Below are positions 1 to 9,980 of a stretch of DNA of 64,000 nucleotides, in pieces. The notes under the pieces were generated by a model. That model was not told where the DNA came from, did not search any database, and saw nothing but the letters and a program-made list of their open reading frames with translations. Source of the stretch: Hemerocallis citrina (taxonomy: Eukaryota; Streptophyta; Magnoliopsida; Asparagales; Asphodelaceae); NCBI GenBank assembly GCA_017893485.1, contig CM030365.1, forward strand, positions 32,641,000-32,704,999, in the 5' to 3' direction. Numbering within the stretch: position 1 is the stretch's first letter; every line of letters begins with the position of its first letter. Both the position numbers and the translations under genes were made by a program.

Positions 1-972
1 AGGAAGGCTAACAGGCGAACTGAGCAGTGCGTGGAGACTCCGGAGGCCGAAGCAGAGGCCATCTTGCACCTGATACACGGAGGCCCAATGGGGGGAGATT
101 CTAACTCCTCCCGAAAAGCCTTCGTTAGGGAAGTCAACTCCGTGCAGAGCCATCCTCCACCCAAGGGCCTAGGAGTCCCTATGACGTTCTCCGATAGCGA
201 CTTGGAAGGCGTCCGCACGCCCCACTGCAATGCCCTCGTCATTAACCTCAAAATTGCCAATTTCGATGTTCGCCGGGTGCTGGTGGACAATGGAAGTTCG
301 GTCAACATCCTCTTCTTGGAGGCCTTCAAGTGCCTTCAGCTATCAAGGGACCGGCTCAAGCCAGCTGGCTACACCCTTCATGGGTTCACCGAGGTGCCAG
401 TGACGATCGAGGGAGTTATAACTCTCGATGTCACCGCTGGCAAAACCCCGGTCACTCGTACGGAGCCGATGGACTTCATGGTGGTGGATGTGAAAGCCGC
501 CTACAATGTGATTCTGGGTCGACCAGGCCTCGCCGCACTCCAAGCCATCGCTTCGGCTTATCACATGAAGATGAAGTTCCCCACTCCCGTAGGGGTTGGA
601 GAAGTGAGAAGGAGTCAGGAGGTGACTCGCAAGTGCTATATAACTTCAATAGGAGGCCCGGTCCTCTCCCTAGAAGCCCTCGAGCTCCTACCGAAGAGTA
701 GTCAGACCATCTCCGAGCCAGTGGACGAACTTGAAGAAGTGGCCTTCTCAGAGGAAAACCCCACCAAGACGTTCCGGGTCAGCAAGGCTCTTTCCCCCTC
801 CGTCAAAGAAGACATCTCCCAGTGCATAAGGGAGAACCGCGATCTGTTCGCCTGGACTGCGACCGATATGCCTGGGATCTTCGAGGAGCTCCTAATGAAC
901 CACCTCAGCATTGCCCCGGGTGCCATGCCCATTCAGCAAAAGCGACGCAAGTTCACTCCTGAGCGTCAATAG
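1..972 (+). pseudogene. Tat gag tail and aspartic protease (partial)
   Basis: The frame is open to the left edge, so the start lies outside the window. A retropepsin-type protease is visible: the active-site motif is LVDNGSSVNI near residue 85 counting from base 31 (DNG in place of the usual DTG or DSG), and the second conserved part is VILGRPGL near residue 160. The region after about residue 210 leads into the RT N-terminus. A TAG at 970-972 interrupts what should be one gag-pol frame; a CAG-to-TAG change would explain it. The N-terminal part is gag-derived but no gag domain motif can be recognised in what remains. Confidence 0.85.
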
Positions 973-2620
973 GTAATCAAAGAAGAAGTTGAGAAGCTCC
1001 TCAATGCCAGATTCATCCAGGAGGTGAACTATCCCGAGTGGCTATCCAAAGTAGTGATGGTCAAGAAAGCCAACGGGAGCTGTAGGATATGCATCGATTT
1101 CACCGATCTCAATAAAGCATGCCTGAAGGAACCTTTTCCCCTTCCCAGCATCGACGCTCTGATTGATGTGACCTCCGGGCATGAGCTCCTTAGTTTTATG
1201 GATGTTTTCTCGGGGTATAACCAAATCCTGATGTTTCCTCCCGACATCCCGAAGACCTCGTTCATGATGGATCAGGGCCTGTATTGCTACAGGGTTATGC
1301 TGTTCGACTTGAAGAATGTGGGAGCTACTTATCAGCGCCTCGTGAACAGGGTCTTCCGAGACCAGATTGGCCGAAACATGGAAGTTTATGTAAACGACAT
1401 GTTGGTCAAGAGCACCTGAGGGTAGGAGCATGTTCTCGACCTCTAAGAAGTCTTCGGGGTGCTCAGGAGGCACAATATGAGGTTGAATCCGAACAAGTGT
1501 GCGTTCAAAGTCTCATCCGGCAAGTTCTTGAAGTTTATGGTCAGCCAAAGAGGCATAGAGGCCAACCCCGAGAAGATCCAGGCCATTCTCAAAATTGCTC
1601 CCCCCTCCAATGTCAAAGATGTACAGAGGCTCACTAGGCGCCTCGCAGCAATTGGGCGAATCCTCTCTAAGTCTGGGGAGAAGTGCCTCCCCTTCTTCAA
1701 GGCCCTCAGGGGGGCTAAAGGCTTCGAATGGGGACAACAGCAACAAGATTCCTTCGATCAGCTCAAGGCATACTTGGCTAACCCCCCACTCTTAAGCAAG
1801 TCAGCACATCGGGAGGTCCTTTACCTATATCTCGCCGCTTCGGAGCAAACCCTCAGCGCAGTCCTTGTAGGAGAAGAGGATAGAATGCAGAGGCCCATCT
1901 ATTATGTGAGTAAGGTCCTCCGAGATGCTAAACTCCATTACCCAAAGCTGGAGAATATGGCTTTCGCCTTGGTTATGGCGGCCTGAAAACTCCGCCCCTA
2001 CTTCCAATCTCATTCGGTGATCGTTCTTACCGACCAGCCGCTCAAGCAAGTTCTCCACAAGCCCGAGACCTCTGGGTACCTTATGAAGTGGTCCATCGAG
2101 TTAAGCCAACATGACATCAGCTACCAGCCCAGAATAGCAATCAAGGCCCAAGCTCTGGCAGAATTCATTGTGGAGAGCACCATCTCCGACCCTTACGAGT
2201 CATCTACCGACCCCCTGGTCTGGATCATTTATGTGGATGGATCTTCTTGTGCTGACGGAATTGGGGCTGGCGTCATCTTGACCGGCCCAGATGCTTTTGT
2301 CCTCCAATACTCCCTCCGCCTAAATTTCCCGGCATCAAACAACGAAGCAGAGTATGAGGCCCTCATAGCGGGGCTCTGTATGGCTCGCAAAGCTGGGGCC
2401 AAGCGCGTCAGAGTCTTCAGTGATTCGCAGTTGGTTGTCAACCAAGTGTCTGGGGAATATGAGGAAAGGGACGAGCGTATGGCCGAATACTTGGCGAAGG
2501 TTAGGGAGCTACTAGCCTTGTTCGAAGATGTTCAACTTCAGCAGGTTCCTCGTGAAGAAAACGCATAGGCAGACGCTCTCTCAAAGCTCACCTCCTCGAT
2601 CCTCCAAGGTCTAGAACGGA
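973..2620 (+). pseudogene. Tat reverse transcriptase, RNase H and second (archaeal-type) RNase H, degenerate
   Basis: RT motifs can be followed in order: ICIDFTDLN (about 1090-1116), FMDVFSGYNQ (about 1195-1225) and YVNDML at about 1387-1404. The last should read YVDDM, so one catalytic Asp is Asn. The first RNase H lies at about 1740-2100. The second, at about 2215-2600, has YVDGSS, NNEAEYEAL, FSDSQLVV and ADALSKL, so its acidic residues appear intact. In-frame stops fall at about 1418, 1984 and 2566, with a further TAG near 2710. Most are what C-to-T or G-to-A decay of Gln, Arg or Trp codons would give. The reading frame is otherwise shared with the protease piece upstream. Confidence 0.88.
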
Positions 2621-3937
2621 CCGTCTTGATAGAGGTCCTCCTCAGACCAAGTATTGATGAAAATAGCCCGAAGCCGATGGAAGCCTACCCTCTAACCCTT
2701 AGGGAGAACTAGATGAAGCTCCTCCTCGAGTACCTCAGAGACGGAGTCCTTCCCGAAGACCCGAAAGAGGCAAGGAGGATTAGGACACGAGCCGAGCGGT
2801 ACACACTCCTTGACGGAGTCATGTACAAGCACACTTACACTCAGATTGACGGCCGACCCTATCGGAGGTGCCTTTTCCCACGACGGTCTGTGTGGTGTGT
2901 ACTTGGGAGCGAGATCCCTCGCCCATAAACTCTTAAATTACGGCTACTTCTGGCCCACACTACTGAGTGACTCCGAAGAGTACGTTCGCCAGTGTGACTC
3001 CTGCTAGAAATTCACCCCGATCCGTCGTCTGCCTCAAGCACAACTTACCTCCTTGGCAAGTCCAATCCCCTTCACAATGTGGGGGATGGATTTGCTCGGA
3101 CCTTTTCCTCCAGCACCGGGCCAGTTGAAGTTCTTAGTCATTGCGATAGACTACTTCTCAAAATGGATCGAGGCTGAAACTCTTTCGAAGATTACCGAGC
3201 CCAAGGTCCAGAAGTTCTTTTGGAATAACATCGTTTGCCAGTTCGGGGTACCCCGTATCCTCGTAACCGACAACGGACTCAATTTGCGGGAGCAACCTTT
3301 CGCAACTTTTGCGCCGACCTCGGCATCCAGCAGCGGTTCTCCTCGATAGCTCACCCTCAGTCCAATGGCCAAGCAGAGAACGCAAATCGACAAATCCTTT
3401 CTGGCCTGAAGAAGAGGCTCGACAAATTCACTAAGGGTCTGTGGGTCGAACAGCTCCCCAATGTGCTTTGGAACTATCTTACCACCAAAAGAACTCCGAC
3501 ACGCCGACAGGGAGTCCCCCTTCAACATCACATATGGTTCCGAAGCTCTCATTCCCTTAGAAGTGGGCCTGCCTTCACCCCGATTGATAGCCTACAGTGA
3601 AGCAGAGAATGCGAACCAGCTTCGCAACTGCCTATATCTCATAGACGAGGTCCGCGAGAGAGCTGCAATTCGACAAGAGACCTACTGCCGTAGGATCACT
3701 CAGTCTTACAACAAGAGGGTACGGCCAGCCAACCTTAAAGAGGGAGACCTAGTCCTCCGAAAGTTGCCAATCTCCAATCCAACCAAAAAGAGCAAGTTGG
3801 CACCCAATTGGGAAGGATCGTATAAGCTCTCCAGAGCTATTCGCCCAGGCGCTTATCAACTCGAAGATCCGGGGGGCAGGAGTATACCGAAGACATGGAA
3901 CGCGGAGCACTTGATGAAGTACCAGGAGGGTGTCTAA
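2621..3937 (+). pseudogene. Tat integrase, frameshifted
   Basis: The zinc-binding HHCC region ends in RQCDSC at about 2985-3003 and is followed by a TAG. The catalytic core begins with MWGMDLLGPF (about 3077) and continues through VTDNGLN (about 3262). A frameshift near 3285 moves the core into another frame, where HPQSNGQAENANRQ (about 3352-3393) carries the catalytic Glu. A second shift near 3480 leads to the C-terminal frame with ITYGSEALIPLEVGLPS and a closing segment up to the stop at 3937. There is no chromodomain, as expected for a Tat element. The enzyme cannot be made in this copy. Confidence 0.86.
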
Positions 3938-4136
3938 TCACCGCTCCAAGCAACTTCCCCGAGAGCGCTCCATAAAACATGTCTAAAGTTCTTGTATTTT
4001 TTTTATCAAAGTGTAAAAGCGGCTCGCAACTTAGAAGTGACCGCCTAATTGTTTTCAATAAAAGCAATCATTTCTTGCAAGTTCTCTATTTTTGAGTATT
4101 CCAATTGTACTTAAAAAAATAGCATTAAAATGGCAC
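3938..4136 (+). other. Spacer after Tat integrase
   Basis: This AT-rich stretch separates the integrase stop from tandem array A. No ORF or element boundary was seen in it. Confidence 0.5.
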
Positions 4137-4563
4137 GCTCAGAGTCCAACACATGGTTCGACTCCGCTTCAAATACTTGCTTTTAAGCGAGTACGAAGTG
4201 GTTCACCATTAGGAATTGCTCCCACAGCTGCTGAGATTCTTCAAACGACACACTTGGAGTCCAACACTTGGTTTGACTCCACTTCAACCACTTGCTTCTA
4301 AGCGAGTACGAAGCGGATCACCATTCGGAATTGCTCCTACAGCTATTGCTATTTTCTAAATGACGCGCTTGCTGTCCAACACTTGGTTCGATTCCATTTC
4401 AACTACTTGCTTCTAAGCGAGTACGAAGTGGTTCACCATTTGAAATTGCTCCAATAGCCGTTGGTACTCTAAACAAAAAGTTCGGAGTCCAACACTTGGT
4501 TCGATTCCACTTCAACTACTTGCTTGTAAGCAAGTACGAAGTGGTTCGCCATTCGGAATTGCA
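4137..4563 (+). repeat. Tandem array A, four units of about 115 bp
   Basis: Four diverged copies start near 4140, 4256, 4373 and 4487. Each contains a block beginning GTCCAACAC.TGGTT, then ACTACTTGCTT, AAGCGAGTACGAAGTGG and a GGAATTGCT-like end. The spacing is 114-117 bp. Tandem repeats in the region between integrase and 3' LTR are a known habit of Tat elements and a source of plant satellite DNA. The unit shows no coding potential of its own. Confidence 0.85.
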
Positions 4564-4735
4564 AACGTTAGCAAAATACACAAGTTTACAAAACAAGTAC
4601 TATTTCATTAAAGTTGGAGTGACAAGTCTAATTACAGACCAACTGACTCAACTTTACAACGAGATACAAAACTTGTGAAACCAAGATTACAAGATTATAG
4701 AAAGCTACTTCAGCCCCTCCTAGGGCAGGGATACT

Positions 4736-5536
4736 TCAGTTAAGAGACACACGTGGGTGATGAATGCTGTGCTGCCGATGCCCTACTTCGACGGACGTCC
4801 CTAGGCCGGTGAGCCGAGAAGCATCGTCCGCACCCGATCTAACGGTGGCCCCAATAGATGCTCCGCTCGATGAAGCTGCCACCCCACTTTGTGCATCTCC
4901 AGGGTCTCGATGTGTAAGGGGCAAGCGAAGCGCGATCTCGCATAACGTTATCCCCCTATTATACTCCTCCCGAGTGCAAGAGGTAGTTTTGATAGTGCTT
5001 CCCTCATATCGTAGTCGAAGACGGGTGATCTCAGCCTCAAGCTTGACAATTTGCTCTTTAAGCAAGTCGTCCGTCGCAGTTATCTTCAAACGTGGTAGTC
5101 ACATCGAGCCTGCATTGTGAGAGGCGTCGGTGATTGTCTGTCGAAAATGAGCAACCTCCATGCTCTTATCGAGAGTTACCTTCTTCAGTTCGTCTCTCTC
5201 CACTGTCACCTTAGTTAGAGAGTGATGAAGGCACCTAAGTCTCAAGCCGAGGTTGGCAGCCACTGACGAACCCACCTCATCGCCTTCGAGGGTCGTCTCG
5301 TTAATCCTCTCTTCTAATCGTCTCCTTTCTATGTCTCGACGAACTAAGGTCAATCTCAGATGATTTAGCTCACACTCCACTTTACGAAGCTCCCACTCCA
5401 CTTCGAGAAGCCGCTCTTGGGTCCTGACAAGCCCCAACCTTGTCACCCCTAGACCAGCCTTGAAACATACCACTTCGGCCACCTGAGGCACTTCGACGAG
5501 TGGTAACGCTTTGACGATCTGAAAAAGCCAGAGCAC
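4736..5536 (-). pseudogene. Antisense coiled-coil ORF of the Tat element (aORF2)
   Basis: Two consecutive minus-strand reading frames (5536-5099, then 5089-4736) appear to be one broken gene. The first is rich in Leu, Glu, Arg and Lys in heptad-like spacing (for example RTQERLLEVEWELRKVECEL), so a coiled coil is likely. The second begins MKITATDDLLKEQIVKLEAE and ends in a Ser/Ala/Gly-rich tail. It lies opposite to pol and follows the larger antisense gene at 5707-7855, so it may be that gene's 3' exon or a separate ORF. Antisense ORFs in this position are known for Tat elements such as Grande. Function is unknown. Confidence 0.55.
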
Positions 5537-6303
5537 AGAGCTACTAAGTTTACACGACTCGTACCCAACAACTCAGAAAAACATGACAAACAGTTTTGAA
5601 ACTTCTCCAACACTTAGAAAAAAAAATTCATTTCATTGAATGCAAAAGAGCGGTGCCAGTCCGCAACAAGGCAATACATGAAAAGAAAGCAAAAACACAA
5701 AACAAATCAAGGATCGACCTCTTGCGAGCGATCCACTGCTGAAGATGCTTCCTCAGCAGCCACGATGGCCAAGGGCGTAGCCTCCAACGGAGCATCCCCC
5801 TCGGCCTTGGCACCCCCCCCTTCGACCTCGACCTCTTCTTCTCCGCCCTCCTCATCATCCTCCGAGACATCATCAAACCTGGGGATGGGGTCCGGAAAGA
5901 GGCACCATCTGGTGCAGTCCACTTCGGGGAATTTCTCCCTCACCTGATCAATGGCTCGAGCGTACGCCTTCGCCATGTTCACGATGAGGAACCCCTATGC
6001 CTTCGTCATGGCCTGCTTCTCGACCTCCTTCGCCGCCTCTTGCCTCGCCGTTGCGATTGCATCTTCCTTATCTTTAGCCGCCAGCTCGGCAGCTTGAAGT
6101 AGCCCGGCGTTATCAGCCTCCAGCTTCGCGACCACAGCTTCGAGGTGCACCAACCTCGAGTTCTTCGACTCGAACTCGAGCCTCGCCTGCTCGAGGTCCT
6201 TGGCGGTCCGGATCTTCTCTGCTCGAGCCTTCTCTGCATCGAGCCTCAGCTTCTTTTCCTGTTTGGCCATCTTTTCCATCAAATGACCGAAGTGGCAAGT
6301 GAT

Positions 6304-6382
6304 CTGCCAAGAGTAGAACTTGGGATGTTAGCAAAAAAGACTAAATTCTCACCCAAAAGAGAACTCAGTCATCGAAACTTAC
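6304..6382 (-). other. Predicted intron in the Tat antisense gene
   Basis: On the minus strand the donor reads GGTGTTG|GTAAGTTTC and the acceptor CTCTTGGCAG|ATCAC. The 79-bp interval contains an in-frame stop soon after the donor. Removal joins the upstream exon to the coiled-coil exon without changing frame. Both splice sites match the plant consensus well. Confidence 0.7.
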
Positions 6383-6959
6383 CAACACCGCCGAGCAGGC
6401 GACCTCGAGCGCGTCATCCCCCATGCTGCCCGCCTCCATGGCTGCCTTGTCCTTCGGCATTGCAAGGTGCCGAACCTTCTGCATACACGCCGATGAGTCG
6501 CCTAGGAACCCGTCGAGTTTACGGACCTTCCAATCTGGGACGAAGATCTTCTTGTGCTCCTCGGTTAGGAACACCTCGGCTTTGGCAATCAGTGGCAAAG
6601 CCTCTAGCACCAAGGCTGCCAATATCGGGAAGACCCCCGTGTCAGTAGAAGCCGAAGCCACCACTGGGGCCGAAGGTTTCGGAGCCGAGGGGGGTCGCCT
6701 CCCCAGCTGCTCCGCGGCAGCGCGGTGAGCCTGTATTGCCTCTGAGGGGGCCTTCGACGCAACCCTCTTCCTCTTCTTTGGCGCCTTACTACTCAAAACC
6801 CTACGCTGTGTCAACAAGTCATCGAAGTCCATTGATTTTGCAAAAAAAAAGGAGTTAGAAACATGGCCTAGTTGGCTCACAACAAAAAAGAAGAAGCTAT
6901 CACCGACAAAAAACAAAACAAAACAAAACAAAACCGTACTAGGGTTTATCGGGCTAAGA

Positions 6960-6976
6960 CCCCCCCCCCCCCCCCC
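6960..6976 (+). repeat. Homopolymer run of 17 C
   Basis: A run of C interrupts the antisense gene, where it reads as poly-G. The minus strand just beyond is a series of GTTTT repeats. Its length is probably unstable and may be misassembled. Confidence 0.8.
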
Positions 6977-7855
6977 GAAGAGCACCTCCTTGGTCAAGTC
7001 CTTCCAATCGAAGTTCGGGCAGTCGAGCAGCGTCCAAACCATATCTTCCTCCTCGGTGCTAAGAGTTGGGCTCTCCCTGACCTTCTTTGGGACCGACTCT
7101 ACCCAAGCTGTGGGGATTCCCCATGGCCCTCGACCTCAGATGAGGAAGTACTTATCTCTCCAATTTTTTATCGAGTTCGGACAACTAACCAACTTCGTCC
7201 CGAACCTCGGAGCCAAATAGATCCGGTACGCATTCTTATGCTGCTGATGCATCCGGTACACCGTTCGGAGCACACTCAACCTCGGCGCAAGACTCGCCGC
7301 TTGACAGTGGAGGACGAAAATGTTTATCAACCTCCACACGTTCAGCATGTACTGAACGGGGCTGATGCGAAACCACCTCAACACTTCGGCAACGAAAGGA
7401 TGGAAAGGGAGCCAAACTCCCGCCAAGAATGCATCGACTGGCCAGAAGCACATGTCGATAGGTTGGCCCTCACCCCCGGCCCAGGGAGCATTAGATCGAA
7501 CTCTCTTGGGATTTGGAAGCACTCCCGTAAGGAGTCCACCTCGGTAAGAAATAGAGATCATCTCGTCTTCCTTCGACGTCTCTCTAGCCTCGTTTTCATC
7601 GAAGCTTCGACCCATCCCATACATTATCTGCTCTGCCTGGTCCTCCGAAATGTCTGGAACCCTCTGAAGTCCGGTTAGAACCCCAGCCAACCTCCTGAAC
7701 TCTCCCATTCTCCACTCTTCTTCGATCCTCATCTCAACGATTACCGAAGTCTGCCCTACCACGGCTTTGCCCTTGTCAATTGGGGGGACCTGACTAGAGG
7801 AAGCCTCGGGGGCAAGAAGAGGGGAGGTACCCTCCCTCGAAGGGTCGATAGACAT

Positions 7856-8110
7856 TCTTTAAAAGAAAATAAGCTAAGTATAAAGTTACCTCAATCTGAC
7901 AGCTACGGTCGGTAAACACACCGGAAGACTGTGAAAACTCGTCGAAGGCTCTCACTAAGTGAAAATCTCGCCTGAGTAAATACAAGATTAGTGAGCAAAT
8001 GAGAGACGGGGTGGAGATTTGTAGAGACTAAAGTTGCTGGCACATTTACCAAGGTTAAAAGGCCCCCAACAATGCAAAGGCCTAGCCCATCTGGTGAAAA
8101 AATGCCAAAA
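7856..8110. other. Upstream region of the antisense gene
   Basis: The 255 bp between the antisense start codon and tandem array B should contain the antisense promoter, if there is one. No clear TATA box was found on the minus strand. Confidence 0.35.
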
Positions 8111-8455
8111 AATTGTGTTGACTGGTCAAACGGTCTAGGGACCCACATGCCACGTGGTGCTCCCCTAGACCTCAGCAAGCTTTCCGAAGTCGATTGCCAC
8201 TGACATCAAAATGCGAGAAAATGCGTTGACTGGTCAACGGTCTTGGGGACCACAAGCCACGTGTCGCCCTCTCATTAGTCGATAGCAGCTCCGAAGTCGA
8301 TTGCCACCGACATCAAAATGCAAGAAAATACGTTGACTGGTCAACAGTCCTGGGGCCCACAAGCCACGTGTCGCCCTCTTATTCATCGATGGCAGCTCCG
8401 AAGTCTGTTGCCACCGATGTCAAAATGCAAGAAAATGCGTTGATTGGTCAACAGT
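8111..8455 (+). repeat. Tandem array B, left part (about 108-bp units)
   Basis: Three full units and one partial unit precede the insertion point of element A. Each carries TTGACTGGTCAA (inverted W-box pair), a CACGTG core (8151, 8258, 8365) and a CCGAAGTCGATTGCCACCGA-like block. Two unit types alternate: one with CCACGTGGTGCTCCCC and one with CCACGTGTCGCCCTC. The array resumes at 19298 with the same phase, which shows that the Tekay element interrupted it. Confidence 0.88.
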
Positions 8456-8460
8456 CCTGG
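8456..8460 (+). other. Target site duplication of element A (left), CCTGG
   Basis: The same five bases follow the right LTR at 19293-19297. Five bp is the normal duplication length for Ty3/gypsy integrases. Confidence 0.93.
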
Positions 8461-8704
8461 TGTAATACCCCGATTTTTTCTATATATATATAAAGATTAT
8501 TTAATTCTACATATGATATGCATGTGTAATATTGTTTCTTAAGCCCAAATGTTTTTCTACAAGATAATTAGTTTGGCCCAATTAATTTTAGCCCATGGAT
8601 TTAAAACCCCTTCTATTGTATTTTTATAACCAGCATGTGTGACATCTTTTTCTTCTTTTGGCCGGGTATTTGATATACTATTTGTAGGGTGTAGTTGGTG
8701 CATG

Positions 8705-8892
8705 CACGTGCTTTCGCATACACGTGCTTTGAGCACTTCTTTGGCCGGGTTGTGGAGTGATGGGTGTAGATCATGGGTAGTTACCTTTGAGTTGTGGGTA
8801 GTTTTCTCAACTCCCGATCTGATCTCAGCCTTTGATCTCCAACTCCCCAACAAATCTCATCCCTCCATCTCACTTATATTCTAGTATAAATA
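8705..8892 (+). promoter_or_regulatory. LTR promoter of element A: G-box pair and TATA box
   Basis: CACGTG occurs at 8705-8710 and again at 8721-8726, 16 bp apart, within two similar ACGTGCTTT contexts. TATAAATA follows at 8885-8892. G-boxes bind plant bZIP and bHLH factors. The 3' LTR has the same arrangement with its TATA box at 16928-16935. Function is inferred from motifs only. Confidence 0.65.
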
Positions 8893-9216
8893 CCCCCTCC
8901 TATTCCCTATCTCTTTTACACTAAAGTTTCCTAAGATTTCAAGAGAGTATCTGTGAGTTGTGTAGGAGCTTTTCTGTGGAGGCAAGCAACACTGCTGAGG
9001 AGCCGGTGTGGGACAAAGGAGCAAGGAGTGCAGTACGGTGTTGAAGGACTTTGCGGGATTTCGTTATTTCTCCATATAAGGTGGGTGTTTCTCAGGACTT
9101 CTAATGTAGGAATGATATTGCAATTGTTATGATTGATACTATGTTATAAATAGTGAATGGAATGCGGTAGAAATTGCTTGAACATGCTAGTAATATTGAG
9201 ACGGGACTGTCGGTAC

Positions 9217-9980
9217 AGTCGACTGCCATGTGAGCCAGCCGACTGGTACGAGACACTACTTTTCATAATGTACTGATAAAATGTGTGCAATAGACATGAT
9301 GGTGTGATTATTAAATGTATATTTTCCCTATGACACATATGATGGAGGGAAGGTAAATAAATGAAAAGAACTAATAGTGATAAATATCTGAAGTTGTCGG
9401 CGCAGTCGACTGACTTGGTGTTAGGTCGACTGGTGCTTCATTTCTGAATATGACTGTTTGAAAGTCCCCTGAATAAAGATATTCTATTTACATAGACCCA
9501 TTATGATGATTCGAGATTTGTACCTTCATTATTGTAAGAAAGTAGGGCAATGCGAATGCATGTTTAGAGTAGTTTTCTCTAAAGGAGCATGTTAATAATT
9601 GGGAAAATTATGCTGTGAATGCTACTGAACAAGAAGAAACTCTGTTTATGAAACATGAATTGATGTATACTGTTAATTGATATCATGATGCAAGTACACG
9701 TAAGAACTGTAAATAAATTCCCTAATTGAAATGGATCTGTCCAGTCGACCGAATGCGTGTAGCAAGTCGACTGATCTGGACTTGGAAATTATGCTGTTTG
9801 AAATCTCCAGGACAGACGACTGATTAATGAACAGTCGACTGTTATGTGGATAATATTGTGAATATGGAAGGTTGCGGGACAGGCGACTGGTTGAGTGCAA
9901 CAGTCGACTATCCCGAGCTTTTATGAGGAACCTGTATGTGACTGTATAAGTCGACTGGTATTCTTCCAAGTCGACTGTAC
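9217..9980 (+). repeat. Six paired GTCGACTG-type motifs in the LTR of element A
   Basis: CGACTG or a one-base variant lies at 9220/9240, 9407/9427, 9746/9768, 9817/9836, 9884/9905 and 9952/9972. Most are preceded by AGT, giving the palindrome AGTCGACT. Spacing within pairs is 19-22 bp, about two helical turns, and the last four pairs repeat every 67-71 bp. The sequence between the motifs is not conserved. The same array is present in the 3' LTR. Confidence 0.85.

Larger units (their letters stand above)
5707..7855 (-). pseudogene. Antisense multi-exon ORF of the Tat element, putative gypsy-type transposon domain plus coiled coil
   Basis: The reading runs right to left. The first exon (7855-7136) starts MSIDPSREG and contains a domain with WLPFHPFVAEVLRWF and YMLNVWRLINIFVLHC, which I recognise as the plant family annotated 'putative gypsy type transposon' (Pfam PF04195-like). 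A stop then interrupts, and the frame resumes at 7042-6383 with a basic segment KAPKKRKR. A canonical intron (6304-6382, minus strand) joins it in frame to a coiled-coil exon (6303-5995) rich in Ala, Glu and Lys. After one more stop, an acidic tail (5982-5707) holds SEDDEEGGEEEVEVEG. A T-rich stretch near 6840-6960, next to a 17-C run on the plus strand, may hide another intron. The role is unknown. Two or more stops mean this copy is probably broken. Confidence 0.72.
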
